Source of the DNA: Saprospiraceae bacterium
Lineage (GTDB): Bacteria; Bacteroidota; Bacteroidia; Chitinophagales; Saprospiraceae
NCBI GenBank assembly: GCA_016710115.1
Contig: JADJLN010000007.1
Span: forward strand, 1-64,000
Reading direction: 5' to 3'
DNA: 64,000 nt
In this document: positions 26,045 through 35,427 of the stretch, in pieces
Position numbering within the stretch: the first letter of the stretch is position 1
Layout: each line of letters begins with the position of its first letter
Made by a program: the position numbers and the translations under genes
Notes under the pieces: generated by a model
What the model was told of the DNA's origin: nothing
Seen by the model: only the letters and a program-made list of their open reading frames with translations
Database searches by the model: none

Positions 26045-26491
26045 ATGGATTGTTCCTCCAGTCTTGAAATTGACAAACCTCCTTCGGATATTTTTGCCTT
26101 CTTGTATGAATGGGAAAATATCCCTTTGTGGATGGCTGAATTTCAACGATATGAGCCATTGGAAGGGGAGGAAGGTGAGTTGAATTCAACGAGCTGGATT
26201 TTTCTTCATCTGGGTTCATCCTCCTTCCGGATTCATCAGAAGATCAGATCCGTCGAAGAGAACACTTCCCTGACCGTGTTATGGACATGTTTCCTGTATG
26301 AAATTGATCGATGTTTCCAGATCATTCCCAATGCCCGGGGTGGATCAAAATTATCCACGCACGTAAACGTGTTACCCAGAAATATGATCGGCACATTCTG
26401 CCTTCCATTTTTGTCCTCGATCATTCGCAAACGCCATTTACGCAATATTGATCGATTGAAAGTAGCCCTAGAAGAAGTCACAACTACCTGA
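26045..26491 (+). CDS. SRPBCC/polyketide-cyclase-like lipid-binding protein
   Basis: A 148-residue START-like protein. It opens with the strand SSSLEIDKPPSDIFAFLYEWENIPLW, the usual first strand and helix of SRPBCC proteins. The middle contains alternating strands (SFRIHQKIRSVEENTSLTVL), and the C-terminal long helix (KRHLRNIDRLKVALEE) closes the cavity. Such proteins bind hydrophobic ligands. No catalytic motif is evident. I chose ATG 26045 over an upstream TTG. Confidence 0.7.
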   Translation: MDCSSSLEIDKPPSDIFAFLYEWENIPLWMAEFQRYEPLEGEEGELNSTSWIFLHLGSSSFRIHQKIRSVEENTSLTVLWTCFLYEIDRCFQIIPNARGGSKLSTHVNVLPRNMIGTFCLPFLSSIIRKRHLRNIDRLKVALEEVTTT

Positions 26492-26516
26492 ACTCCATTC
26501 AGCCTGTTTTTTCTCC

Positions 26517-26524
26517 TATCTTTG
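26517..26524 (+). promoter_or_regulatory. -7 box for the OmpA/TSP3 gene
   Basis: TATCTTTG matches TAnnTTTG exactly and lies 24 nt before ATG 26549. Confidence 0.45.
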
Positions 26525-26548
26525 GGCAACCCAACAAAAACCGATGGC

Positions 26549-28297
26549 ATGACGCATGTGCTTCGCCAAAGCCTCATCCTTTTCGGGATGTTCCTGGCTA
26601 CAATAGCTTGTACTCAAACCCCTCTTCACCCGGATGGTATTGGTGCCAGGTTTCTCCTCCTGGATCACTACACACCCAATATTTATGACAACGCCGAACC
26701 CCAGAAAATAAGCAATGGGATTGAGATCAATTATCATCGCAATGTGGGATGGAAATATCTCAATATTGTCCTGCCATTGAAGCTGGGCGTAGCCAAACTC
26801 CCCGGTGCTCAGCAGGATATACGATTCACCAGCCTGGACCTCCTCCTGCAAGGATCATTTTTTGACGCAGACAAGCTGGCAAGCCCCTACTTTTTTGCCG
26901 GAGGCGGACTCGTCCTTGAGGACTATGCTGAATCAAATATTCAATTCCCGTTAGGAATCGGATTGAATATCAAGCTGTCAAGAGATTTTTACCTCAATGC
27001 ACAAGGAGAATTTAGAAAGTCAATGGCATCCGGAAAAGACAACCTGCAATATGGCATCGGATTCCTCTATGTTCCTGGATTGAAAAAGATAGTCAAGCCT
27101 GTAGATTCAGATCAGGATGGCATCCTGGATCCGGATGACCGTTGCCCTGCACTTCCCGGATTACCCGAATTCAAGGGCTGTCCTGACACGGATAAAGATG
27201 GCATCCCGGATCCTGAAGACCTCTGCCCGGCGGAGGCAGGCACCATCCTGGCAAAAGGTTGCCCGGATATGGATAACGACGGTGTAGCTGATGCCGAAGA
27301 TGAATGTCCTGAATTGCCTGGGCCTCCGGCGCTGAGCGGGTGCCCGGATACGGATGGGGATGGATTGACGGATCAGGTTGACCAATGTCCTGAACAATCC
27401 GGGCTGGCTACGAATGGCGGTTGCCCGGATCGCGATGATGACGGGATTATCGATTCCAATGATGCCTGTCCGGATGAACCCGGTCTCGCTGAAGACAACG
27501 GATGTCCGGTCAGTGAAGACAGCGATGGTGATGGAATACCTGATAACCGCGACAAATGCCCGCAAACACCCGGACCTGTTCAGGGATGCCCGGATCGTGA
27601 CGGGGATAGCATTGCAGATCGTGACGATGCCTGTCCGGACATTCCCGGATTGCCGAACCTCAATGGTTGCCCTCCGCCTCAAGATTCGGATGGCGATGGC
27701 ATTCAGGATGATCAGGATGCCTGTCCTTCTGTAGCCGGTTTGCCCGAACTGAAGGGGTGTCCCCCGGAAGGAGACCAGGATGGTGATGGTTTCCCGGATT
27801 CCAAGGATGAATGTCCGACACTTGCAGGAAAACTGAATGGTTGTCCTGACCGTGACGGCGATGGTGTAGCGGATCCAAAGGATCGCTGTCCTGACCGTGC
27901 GGGACCTGCAACCAACGAAGGATGTCCTATCATTTCAGCCGAAGACAGATCTGCTTTGGATCTGGCAATGCGAAATGTCCAGTTTGAAACAGGATCCGCA
28001 ACCATTCTTCCCGAATCCTACCTGACCCTTGATCGAGTCGCTGAAGTCTTGCTGAGATATCCGGACTACCACCTGATCATCAATGGCCACACCGACAATG
28101 TGGGCAGACCTGCAACAAACCTGGCTCTTTCCGAACAGCGGGCCCGAGCCTGTTACAATTATCTGATCTCCAGAGGTGTTGTTGCCAAACGGATGTTACC
28201 ATCCGGGTTTGGACAGACCAGACCGATTACCAGCAACAAATCAGAGGAAGGGAAACGGATGAACCGACGCGTCGAGTTCATCATGTATCTGAAATAA
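26549..28297 (+). CDS. OmpA-family outer-membrane protein with TSP3 repeats (1)
   Basis: Signal peptide, then a porin-like beta-barrel segment to about residue 180. About nine calcium-binding thrombospondin type-3 repeats of the DxDxDGxxDxxDxCP form (27110-27930) follow, and an OmpA C-terminal domain closes the protein. The peptidoglycan-binding site is INGHTDNVGRPATN and LSEQRARACYNYLI, with the NRRVEF end. The protein should anchor the outer membrane to the wall while the Asp-rich repeats hold Ca2+. A paralogue of the same layout lies at 60319. Confidence 0.92.
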   Translation: MTHVLRQSLILFGMFLATIACTQTPLHPDGIGARFLLLDHYTPNIYDNAEPQKISNGIEINYHRNVGWKYLNIVLPLKLGVAKLPGAQQDIRFTSLDLLLQGSFFDADKLASPYFFAGGGLVLEDYAESNIQFPLGIGLNIKLSRDFYLNAQGEFRKSMASGKDNLQYGIGFLYVPGLKKIVKPVDSDQDGILDPDDRCPALPGLPEFKGCPDTDKDGIPDPEDLCPAEAGTILAKGCPDMDNDGVADAEDECPELPGPPALSGCPDTDGDGLTDQVDQCPEQSGLATNGGCPDRDDDGIIDSNDACPDEPGLAEDNGCPVSEDSDGDGIPDNRDKCPQTPGPVQGCPDRDGDSIADRDDACPDIPGLPNLNGCPPPQDSDGDGIQDDQDACPSVAGLPELKGCPPEGDQDGDGFPDSKDECPTLAGKLNGCPDRDGDGVADPKDRCPDRAGPATNEGCPIISAEDRSALDLAMRNVQFETGSATILPESYLTLDRVAEVLLRYPDYHLIINGHTDNVGRPATNLALSEQRARACYNYLISRGVVAKRMLPSGFGQTRPITSNKSEEGKRMNRRVEFIMYLK

Positions 28298-28302
28298 AGA
28301 GG

Positions 28303-28340
28303 TACCAACCATCGGCTCAGGCCGGTGGTTGGTAGGTTTT
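28303..28340. terminator. hairpin between convergent genes
   Basis: The stem TACCAACCATCGGC / GCCGGTGGTTGGTA (28303-28316 with 28321-28334, one G-U pair) surrounds a TCAG loop and is followed by GGTTTT. It overlaps the last codons of purE. The T-tract is poor, so termination may need help. Confidence 0.45.
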
Positions 28341-28838
28341 ATACCCGGATCGCTCCAATAATTCGGCTTTTTTGAGGACTTCCTCCTCCATCGTTTTCAT
28401 ATAGGAAATCACTTTCTGCTGGAGTTCAGGATCCGTGGCAGCAAGTATTCGTGCTGCCAGAATACCGGCATTTTTACCTGCATTCAAAGCTACTGTGGCA
28501 ACGGGAATGCCATTGGGCATTTGTAAAATGGACAGAATCGAATCCCACCCATCGATCGAGTTGGACGACCGTACTGGCACACCAATCACCGGTAACGGCG
28601 ACATGGATGCCACCATACCCGGAAGATGGGCCGCTCCGCCTGCCCCGGCAATAATGACCCGAATCCCTCGCAAATGTGCGTTTCGTGCAAACTCGACCAT
28701 GCGGTCGGGAGTCCGGTGAGCCGAAACAACCGTCACTTCTACGAGTATCCCCATTTCTTCCAGAAACAAGGCTGCAGGAGACATGATCGACAGATCGGAA
28801 TCCGATCCCATAATGATGCTGACAAGTGGTTTGCTCAT
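28317..28838 (-). CDS. purE: N5-carboxyaminoimidazole ribonucleotide mutase PurE
   Basis: Moves the carboxyl group of N5-CAIR to carbon 4 to make CAIR, in purine synthesis. Class I PurE motifs are complete: GSDSDL near residue 11, VVSAHRTPDRM near 38, GAGGAAHLPGMVASM near 67 and the C-terminal NAGKNAGILAARIL. The start at 28838 (MSKPLVSIIM) shares ATGA with the stop of purK, and the two enzymes act in succession. The 3' end carries a hairpin. Confidence 0.95.
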   Translation of the reverse strand: MSKPLVSIIMGSDSDLSIMSPAALFLEEMGILVEVTVVSAHRTPDRMVEFARNAHLRGIRVIIAGAGGAAHLPGMVASMSPLPVIGVPVRSSNSIDGWDSILSILQMPNGIPVATVALNAGKNAGILAARILAATDPELQQKVISYMKTMEEEVLKKAELLERSGYKTYQPPA

Positions 28839-30021
28839 GATATGACTTTCAATTGATCCCGGACAATACGGGCCCGGTGCCTTGCCTCTTCCAGTGTATC
28901 CGCAGCTATAGTGACATGACCCATTTTTCGGTAAGGCCTTGTTTCCGCCTTGCCATATAAATGAACATGTACACCGGGTGATCCGATACATTCATCCACC
29001 CACGATACACGGCTGGTCCGGAATATCCTGGTTCACCCAGCAAGTTCAACATCACTCCCGGACGAATCAGTCGTGTGCTTCCCAATGGCAATCCGGTGAT
29101 TGCACGGAGATGCTGTTCATATTGGGAAGTCTCACAACATTCGATCGTATGATGTCCACTGTTATGTGGACGCGGAGCCACTTCGTTGACAAGGAATTGT
29201 CCTGCTTCTGTTTGAAAAAGCTCCACGGCGAGCAATCCTACAGTGCCAAAGGCAGATGCCACATCCATGGCCAGAGATTCTGCACTCTGTGCATCCGATT
29301 CAGTCAGATCTGCAGGACAACTGAGGAACTCTACCAGATTTGCTTCGTCATGAAAAACCATTTCAACAGGAGGGAATGCACGCACATGTCCGTGGATATC
29401 ACGTGCGACAACGACTGCGATCTCTCTTGTCATGGGCACCAGTTCTTCGATCAAGGAAGGTCCATCCAGCAGTTTGGGTATATCCTCTGATGACCGGATA
29501 ATGGCCACCCCTTTTCCATCATAGCCTGCCTCTCGTGTCTTCTGTACCAATGGCAAGCCGATGGTTCCCGAAGTGATACCCTGTACGATCGCGTCTTTGG
29601 ATTCGACCAGAAAAAAAGAGGCGGTTGGTATCTGATGATCTCGATAGAACGTTTTCTGCAACCCTTTATCCTGGATAATCCGCAACACGGCAGGGGATGG
29701 GTAGACCCGAATGCCCTGAGCCTCCAATTGTTCCAGTGCATCCACAGCAACATGCTCGATTTCAATGGTCAGGATATCCATGTGCTTGCCAAAATCGAGG
29801 ACATCCTGAGCCTGGCGAAAACTCCCGACAGTAAATTGTGGACAGACTTGGCCTGCTGGAAAATCGGGATTTTCATCAAGAATAGATAGATTCAATCCCC
29901 ATCGTGAGCCTGCCTGACAGAGCATCTTACCGAGCTGCCCACCGCCCAGAATACCGATCTTTTGTTGTGTAAATGGCTTCACCTGCTTTGGATTGTCGCC
30001 AAAAATAATCCCTCTGGCCAT
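28835..30021 (-). CDS. purK: N5-carboxyaminoimidazole ribonucleotide synthase PurK, frameshifted
   Basis: ATP-grasp enzyme making N5-CAIR from AIR, bicarbonate and ATP. Motifs IGILGGGQLGKML, QKTREAGYDGKGVAII and FLVNEVAPRPHNSGHHTIE are all present. The frame changes near 28960; the true C-terminus (VHLYGKAETRPYRKMGHVT) continues in the new frame to a stop at 28835 that overlaps purE by ATGA. The start at 30021 is selected because the Rossmann strand follows about 18 residues later. Length is about 395 residues. It is divergent from the dihydroorotase gene. Confidence 0.9.
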
Positions 30022-30070
30022 AACTAAAGGTAGTCCTCCAGTCTTTATGTTTGTGACAAAGCAAAATATC

Positions 30071-31414
30071 ATGCAGGATGTGATTCTCCGAAATGCGAGA
30101 ATGGTCAATCGTGGAGCCATCACAGAAGGGATCTGTGGATCAGAGAGGGACGAATCCATCAGATCGCTCCGCAGATCTCTTCCCCTTCCTTTGTGGAGGA
30201 AATAGACCTCCAAGGTCGTCTGGTCATCCCCGGTGTGATCGATGATCAGGTTCATTTTCGCGAACCCGGGATGACTCATAAAGCCCAGATCTATACAGAG
30301 TCTCGTGCAGCAGTAGCCGGAGGCACAACTTCCTTCATGGAAATGCCCAACACAAAACCGCCTGCATTGACACGCGAACTCCCGGAACAGAAATATGCAA
30401 CGGCTTCCAGGGATTCACTCGCCAACTATTCCTTCTTCATGGGCACGTCCAATGACAATCTCGATGAAGTCCTTCGAACCGATCCTGCCAATGTGTGTGG
30501 GATCAAGATCTTTATGGGTTCCAGCACAGGAAACATGCTTGTCGATGACCGCAGGACACTCGACAATCTGTTTTCCAGATCTCATATGCTCATCGCCACG
30601 CATTGCGAAGACGAACAGACCATCAAGGATCAACTGGCTGTTCATCTAGCCAGGTATGGCGAGGATATCCCATTCGCTGCCCACCCGGTGATCCGGGACG
30701 AATTGGCTTGTTATCGTTCTTCTTCGATGGCGATTGAATTGGCCCGACAACACAATACCCGATTGCATATTCTGCATATTTCTACGGCAAGGGAACTTGA
30801 CCTGTTCGATGCCACCAAACCCCTGTCCGAAAAAAAGATCACATCAGAGGTCTGTGTCCATCACCTGCATTTCAGTGCTGATGATTACCCCCGACTGGGG
30901 TCCCTCATCAAATGCAACCCGGCGATCAAATATCCCAGCGACCGCCAGGCCTTGTGGGATGGCCTGCTTGCAGACAGACTGGATATCATTGCCACCGATC
31001 ATGCCCCGCATACCTGGGAAGAAAAACAGCAAAAGTATATGCAGGCACCTTCTGGCCTTCCCCTTGTTCAGCACGCATTGGTGATGATGCTGCAAAGAGG
31101 TTCACAAGGGGAGGATTTCACTGGAAAAACTGGTTGAAAAGATGTGCCATGCACCAGCTGAGTGTTTCCGCATCCCGGATCGGGGATACCTCGATGAAGG
31201 TGCATATGCCGACCTGGTTGTCGTTGATCCCGATACCTCCTGGACCATATCCAAGGAAGAACTGTTGTACAAATGCGGATGGTCACCCCTGGAAGGTGAC
31301 CCGGTAAAAGGACGAATTGACCAGACATATGTCAATGGACAACTGGTTTTTGACCGAGGACGGATCGTGAGCGACAAACCGGGCAAACGGCTGGTGTTCA
31401 CACCATTATCATGA
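30071..31414 (+). CDS. pyrC: dihydroorotase, two frameshifts
   Basis: Zinc amidohydrolase that closes carbamoyl-aspartate to dihydroorotate in pyrimidine synthesis. Key features are PGVIDDQVHFREPG (the usual DxHxH reads with Gln at the first His, as in many Bacteroidota DHOases), carboxylated Lys in GIKIFMGSSTGNM, ATHCEDEQT, LHILHIST and the catalytic Asp in ATDHAPHTWEEK. Single-base shifts near 30128 and 31110 break it into three frames; the total is about 448 residues, the normal size. The stop overlaps the next gene's start by ATGA. Confidence 0.88.
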
Positions 31415-31977
31415 TCCCGGTGCCCGCCAGAGACACAGGAACGCTGTATTTCTGGGCAATTGTAGCTGAAGGACATTTGTAAACCGAGTTGACCCGACTC
31501 AAGCAACTTGCCTCAGATCAGTTTGGCTGCCATCACGCACTCCGTTCACCGGCACATATTACAGTCATCCCACCGATCCGGCTGACTGCTGCGAAATGTG
31601 ATGAACTGACACCCGCGATTCGTCAAGTTGCCGAGCGAATTCAGCCGTTTCAGGTTCATTTAAAAGGGATCAATGGGTTCGCTCCACGAGTAGTTTATGT
31701 AGATGTCCAACCCTGCAACCAACTTGACCAGCTCCAGGAGCGCCTTTTGGCAGCGTTCGACCTGCACGATTTGATAAAGAACGATTCATTGAATCCATTT
31801 CGCCCTCATGTCACACTGGCATTCAGGGATTTACTCGAAGACCAGTATGATGCGGTGCTGGAATTCTTCTGTGGAATGGATATCTGTTTCGATTGGCATG
31901 TATTTCGGCTATCCAGATTGCATTATCATATGGACGGATGGAAAATCGATCAATCCTGGACTCTGGGTACTTCCTGA
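31411..31977 (+). CDS. 2H phosphoesterase (2'-5' RNA ligase family), with in-frame stop
   Basis: Both HxTx motifs of the 2H superfamily are present: PAHITVIPPIRL and PHVTLAFRDLL. The natural start is the ATGA overlap with dihydroorotase at 31411, and the sequence from there (TLYFWAIVAEGHL) matches the family's N-terminus. A TAA at 31480-31482 then interrupts the frame; CAA (Gln) in its place would read on without a break. Otherwise a late TTG start at 31489 would lose the first beta-strand. Members act on 2',3'-cyclic or 2'-5' linked RNA ends; the substrate here is unknown. Confidence 0.75.
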
Positions 31978-33075
31978 TCAGGATATTCTCCCCTGTGAAT
32001 AGCCTGCCAGATTGGCCAGGCGGAACAGGATTCTGGCACCGACGTTGCCATCCCAATCCACATTTCCTGCTACTTCACACACATCAAACCCCACAATTTT
32101 CCGGCCACTGAGTACGACCATATCCAGGAGTGCGTTCGCTTCAGCAAAGGAAAGTCCACCCGGGACCGGTGTTCCTGTTCCTGGACAAAGAGAGGGATCC
32201 AGTCCATCAATATCGAAACTGATGTACACTTCCTGAGGCAAATGGTGAATGACATCCTCCCAGATGCTGGAGAGTGGCTGTCCTTCAAACTGAGACTGTC
32301 GGATATCCCTGTCTCGGTAAACCGTAAATCTGTCCGGATCAGATCCCGCCAGCAACCATTCCTCCTCACAATAGTCTCGGATACCGACCTGCACCAGATG
32401 GGACACCGGAAGTTCATTCATCACATTATAGAAAATAGAGGCGTGCGACCAGGTGAACCCCTCGTAAGCACGTCGAAGATCCATATGGGCATCAATCTGA
32501 AGGATGCCCATTTCCGGATGATCTTCAACCAGTGCCTTGATTAATCCGAAGGGTGTACTGTGGTCTCCACCTAGAATACCAGGTATCTGACCTTTGGCAA
32601 GGATCGATTTACTCGAAAGATAGACCTCGCGATGCACGTCTGTACAAGCCTGATTGACCTCTTCCAGAATCGCTATACTGCGATCTGTCCGTAAACCTGC
32701 TTCCAGGGTCTCAATATGAAATTCTGCTTTCACCCGCAACGTAGCAGAAAGTTGAGACATATCTGGAGATGACGGCCGAACATAAAGTCCCATTTCCCAG
32801 GCATGGGCGACGACCGGATCCTCCAGATCGAGTTGGCCAGATGCCTCAAGCACCAGCTCTGGACCCAGTGCAGTTCCAGCCCCGTAGGATACAGTCACAT
32901 CCCAGGGGATTGACTGGATCACGACCTCAGCTTCTTCTTCATGAAACGGCAATCCAATAAAACGACCATTTCGCAAACCGACACCATTCGGGTTGAAATG
33001 CTGAATACGCTTGGCTCTGGTGACTTTCTGTCCATACTGCGAAATTATCCTTTTGCCTACTTTTGGCCCGATCAA
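31978..33075 (-). CDS. agmatinase/arginase-family ureohydrolase
   Basis: A binuclear Mn hydrolase of about 365 residues. Metal-binding motifs are GGDHSTPFG, QIDAHMDLRRAYEG and ISFDIDGLDPSLCPGTGTPVPGG, in the normal order. The sequence is of the Bacteroidota agmatinase-like type, acting on agmatine or a related guanidine to give putrescine and urea. Its start lies 15 nt from the divergent carboxynorspermidine dehydrogenase gene, so the two probably share a control region, and both act in polyamine metabolism. The start codon is less certain than the rest. Confidence 0.88.
   Translation of the reverse strand: MIGPKVGKRIISQYGQKVTRAKRIQHFNPNGVGLRNGRFIGLPFHEEEAEVVIQSIPWDVTVSYGAGTALGPELVLEASGQLDLEDPVVAHAWEMGLYVRPSSPDMSQLSATLRVKAEFHIETLEAGLRTDRSIAILEEVNQACTDVHREVYLSSKSILAKGQIPGILGGDHSTPFGLIKALVEDHPEMGILQIDAHMDLRRAYEGFTWSHASIFYNVMNELPVSHLVQVGIRDYCEEEWLLAGSDPDRFTVYRDRDIRQSQFEGQPLSSIWEDVIHHLPQEVYISFDIDGLDPSLCPGTGTPVPGGLSFAEANALLDMVVLSGRKIVGFDVCEVAGNVDWDGNVGARILFRLANLAGYSQGRIS
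33058..33065 (+). promoter_or_regulatory. -7 box for the polyamine operon
   Basis: TACTTTTG matches TAnnTTTG exactly, 24 nt before ATG 33090, and lies within the first codons proposed for the divergent agmatinase gene, which suggests that gene may start further in. Confidence 0.42.
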
Positions 33076-33089
33076 TCAGCAAAAGAATC

Positions 33090-34283
33090 ATGGGTAGAGT
33101 TTTGATTATCGGAGCCGGTGGAGTGGGCCGTGTGGTCGCGTTCAAATGCGCTCAACATCCTGACATTTTTGAGGATATCCTGCTGGCCAGCCGCACAAAA
33201 TCCAAATGTGATCAGATCGCTGCTGCCATCGGCGGTAATCGGGTGAAGACAGCCAGGGTAGATGCAGATAATGTACCAGAACTGGTTGCGTTGATCAGGG
33301 ATTACCAACCTGACCTGGTTCTTCATGTAGCATTACCTTATCAGGATCTGACCATCATGGATGCCTGCCTCGAGACCGGTGTCCATTATATGGATACCGC
33401 GAACTATGAACCGAAGGACGTCGCCAAATTCGAATACAAGTGGCAATGGGCCTATCACGATCGGTTCAAGGAAGCAGGCATTATGGCGCTGCTCGGATGT
33501 GGATTTGATCCGGGTGTCACCAGCATTTTTACCAAGTATGCTGCCAAGCACCACTTTGATGAAATGCATACACTGGACATCGTTGATTGTAATGCCGGCG
33601 ACCATGGAAAAGCCTTTGCGACCAATTTCAATCCGGAAATCAACATCAGGGAGGTCACGCAAAAGGGCAAGTACTGGAAGAATGGTCAATGGGTAGAGAC
33701 CGAACCACATGAGATCGGCATGATGCTGACTTACCCGGGGATCGGACCGAAAAAGTCCTACCTGATCTATCATGAGGAGCTGGAATCCCTGGTGAAGAAT
33801 TTCCCGTCACTGAAGCAGGCGCGTTTCTGGATGACATTTGGCGACGAGTACCTGACACACCTGCGGGTCATCCAGAATATTGGTATGGCCGGTATCGAAC
33901 CTGTCAAATTCAAGGGTGTGGATATTGTCCCCCTTGAATTCCTGAAAGCGGTATTGCCAGATCCGGGGGAACTCGGCGAAAACTACACCGGAGAAACGTC
34001 CATCGGTTGTCGGATCAGAGGGATCAGGGATGGAAAGGAAAAAACATATTCGATCTGGAACAATTGCCGTCACGAAGCAGCCTATGCGGAAACAGGCACA
34101 CAGGGAGTATCCTATACAACAGGCGTGCCGGCTATGATCGGTGCCCGGATGATTCTAACCGGAGAGTGGGCAGGTAAAGGTGTTTTCAATGTCGAGGAAT
34201 TCAATCCGGATCCATTTTTGGCCCGTTTGATGGTTGATGGACTTCCCTGGCATGAAGAAATCGGTGGCGATCTCGAACTGTGA
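33090..34283 (+). CDS. carboxynorspermidine dehydrogenase (saccharopine dehydrogenase family)
   Basis: Rossmann motif VLIIGAGGVGRVVAF begins the protein. YMDTANYEPKD, GCGFDPGVTSIFTKYAAKH and CNAGDHGKAFATNFNPEIN are hallmarks of the CASDH/CANSDH clade. It reductively condenses aspartate semialdehyde with putrescine or diaminopropane to carboxy(nor)spermidine. It is followed by the decarboxylase gene after a 4-nt gap and flanked by the divergent agmatinase gene, which would supply putrescine. The start at 33090 fits the Rossmann strand. Confidence 0.92.
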   Translation: MGRVLIIGAGGVGRVVAFKCAQHPDIFEDILLASRTKSKCDQIAAAIGGNRVKTARVDADNVPELVALIRDYQPDLVLHVALPYQDLTIMDACLETGVHYMDTANYEPKDVAKFEYKWQWAYHDRFKEAGIMALLGCGFDPGVTSIFTKYAAKHHFDEMHTLDIVDCNAGDHGKAFATNFNPEINIREVTQKGKYWKNGQWVETEPHEIGMMLTYPGIGPKKSYLIYHEELESLVKNFPSLKQARFWMTFGDEYLTHLRVIQNIGMAGIEPVKFKGVDIVPLEFLKAVLPDPGELGENYTGETSIGCRIRGIRDGKEKTYSIWNNCRHEAAYAETGTQGVSYTTGVPAMIGARMILTGEWAGKGVFNVEEFNPDPFLARLMVDGLPWHEEIGGDLEL

Positions 34284-34287
34284 TCCA

Positions 34288-35427
34288 ATGGGTGTAGATT
34301 ACAGCCGGTTCCCGTCTCCCTGCTATGTCCTGGAAGAGGAAAAGCTGCGAGCGAACCTGGCGCTGATCAGAAAGGTACAGGACGAAGCCGGCATCGAGAT
34401 CATCCTCGCCTTCAAAGCCTTCTCCATGTGGAAAGCGTTTCCCATTGTGAGAGAATATCTGGGGGGAGCCACGGGGTCTTCCCTGCATGAAGCTCGCTTG
34501 TGCTTTGAAGAAATGAAGACCAGGGCACATATGTATGCACCCGTGTATTTTCAGGATGAATTCAATGAATTGATGACCTATGCCAGTCATATCACCTTCA
34601 ATTCCCTGAACCAATACCAGCTATTCAAGGATCGTCTGAAGCAGGCACCACATCCCATCTCCGCTGGTATTCGGGTCAATCCTGAATTCTCGGATGTCAA
34701 AACAGATCTTTACAACCCGGCCTCTCCCTTTTCTCGCCTCGGTATGACAGAAGAACACTTCAAAGACGGCCTGCCGGATGGGATTGAGGGGCTCCACTTC
34801 CACACATTATGCGAATCGGATTCCTATGCTCTGGAAAATGTGCTGGACAATCTGGAAAAGCGGTTCGGACATCTGTTACCCTCCATTAAATGGGTCAATA
34901 TGGGCGGGGGACATCTCATGACGAGGGAGGGATATGATACCCACCATCTGATTGACCTGCTGAAGCGCTTCAAAAAGAAACACAATCTCCATGTTATCCT
35001 CGAGCCAGGCAGTGCTATAGCCTGGCAAACCGGTAACCTCTACTGTACGGTCATCGATATTGTCGAGAACCATGGTATTAAAACGGCCATACTCGACGTA
35101 TCCTTTACAGCCCATATGCCAGATACGTTGGAAATGCCCTACAGACCGGTCATCACCGGAGCATCTGATCCTCAAATGGGCTTACCTACCTATCGTCTGG
35201 GAGGAACCAGCTGTCTGGCCGGTGATTTTCATTCCGAATATTCTTTCAAAGAGCCCTTGAAGATTGGTGATCCTCTTATCCTGGAAGATATGATCCATTA
35301 TACCATGGTCAAGACGACCACCTTCAATGGTGTCAAACATCCCGCTATAGGCACGTGGACCCGGGATCATCGTGCTGAAGTTTTCCGTGAATTCACGTAT
35401 GAAGACTTCAAGCACCGGCTTTCATGA
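34288..35427 (+). CDS. nspC: carboxynorspermidine decarboxylase
   Basis: PLP enzyme of the alanine-racemase-fold decarboxylases. The PLP Lys lies in LAFKAFSMWKAFP, the glycine-rich phosphate loop in WVNMGGGHLMTREGY, and the substrate Cys loop in GGTSCLAGDFHSEY. It converts carboxy(nor)spermidine to (nor)spermidine. The start at 34288 follows the dehydrogenase stop by 4 nt; an earlier ATG (34252) would overlap it. The stop overlaps the start of prmC by ATGA, tying it to the same transcript. Confidence 0.93.
   Translation: MGVDYSRFPSPCYVLEEEKLRANLALIRKVQDEAGIEIILAFKAFSMWKAFPIVREYLGGATGSSLHEARLCFEEMKTRAHMYAPVYFQDEFNELMTYASHITFNSLNQYQLFKDRLKQAPHPISAGIRVNPEFSDVKTDLYNPASPFSRLGMTEEHFKDGLPDGIEGLHFHTLCESDSYALENVLDNLEKRFGHLLPSIKWVNMGGGHLMTREGYDTHHLIDLLKRFKKKHNLHVILEPGSAIAWQTGNLYCTVIDIVENHGIKTAILDVSFTAHMPDTLEMPYRPVITGASDPQMGLPTYRLGGTSCLAGDFHSEYSFKEPLKIGDPLILEDMIHYTMVKTTTFNGVKHPAIGTWTRDHRAEVFREFTYEDFKHRLS

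Noticed and set aside
27110..27930. Periodic DNA in the OmpA gene, considered as tandem repeats or a CRISPR-like array.
   Set aside because: The period comes from coding for TSP3 repeats; the units differ in sequence and length and there are no unique spacers between exact repeats.
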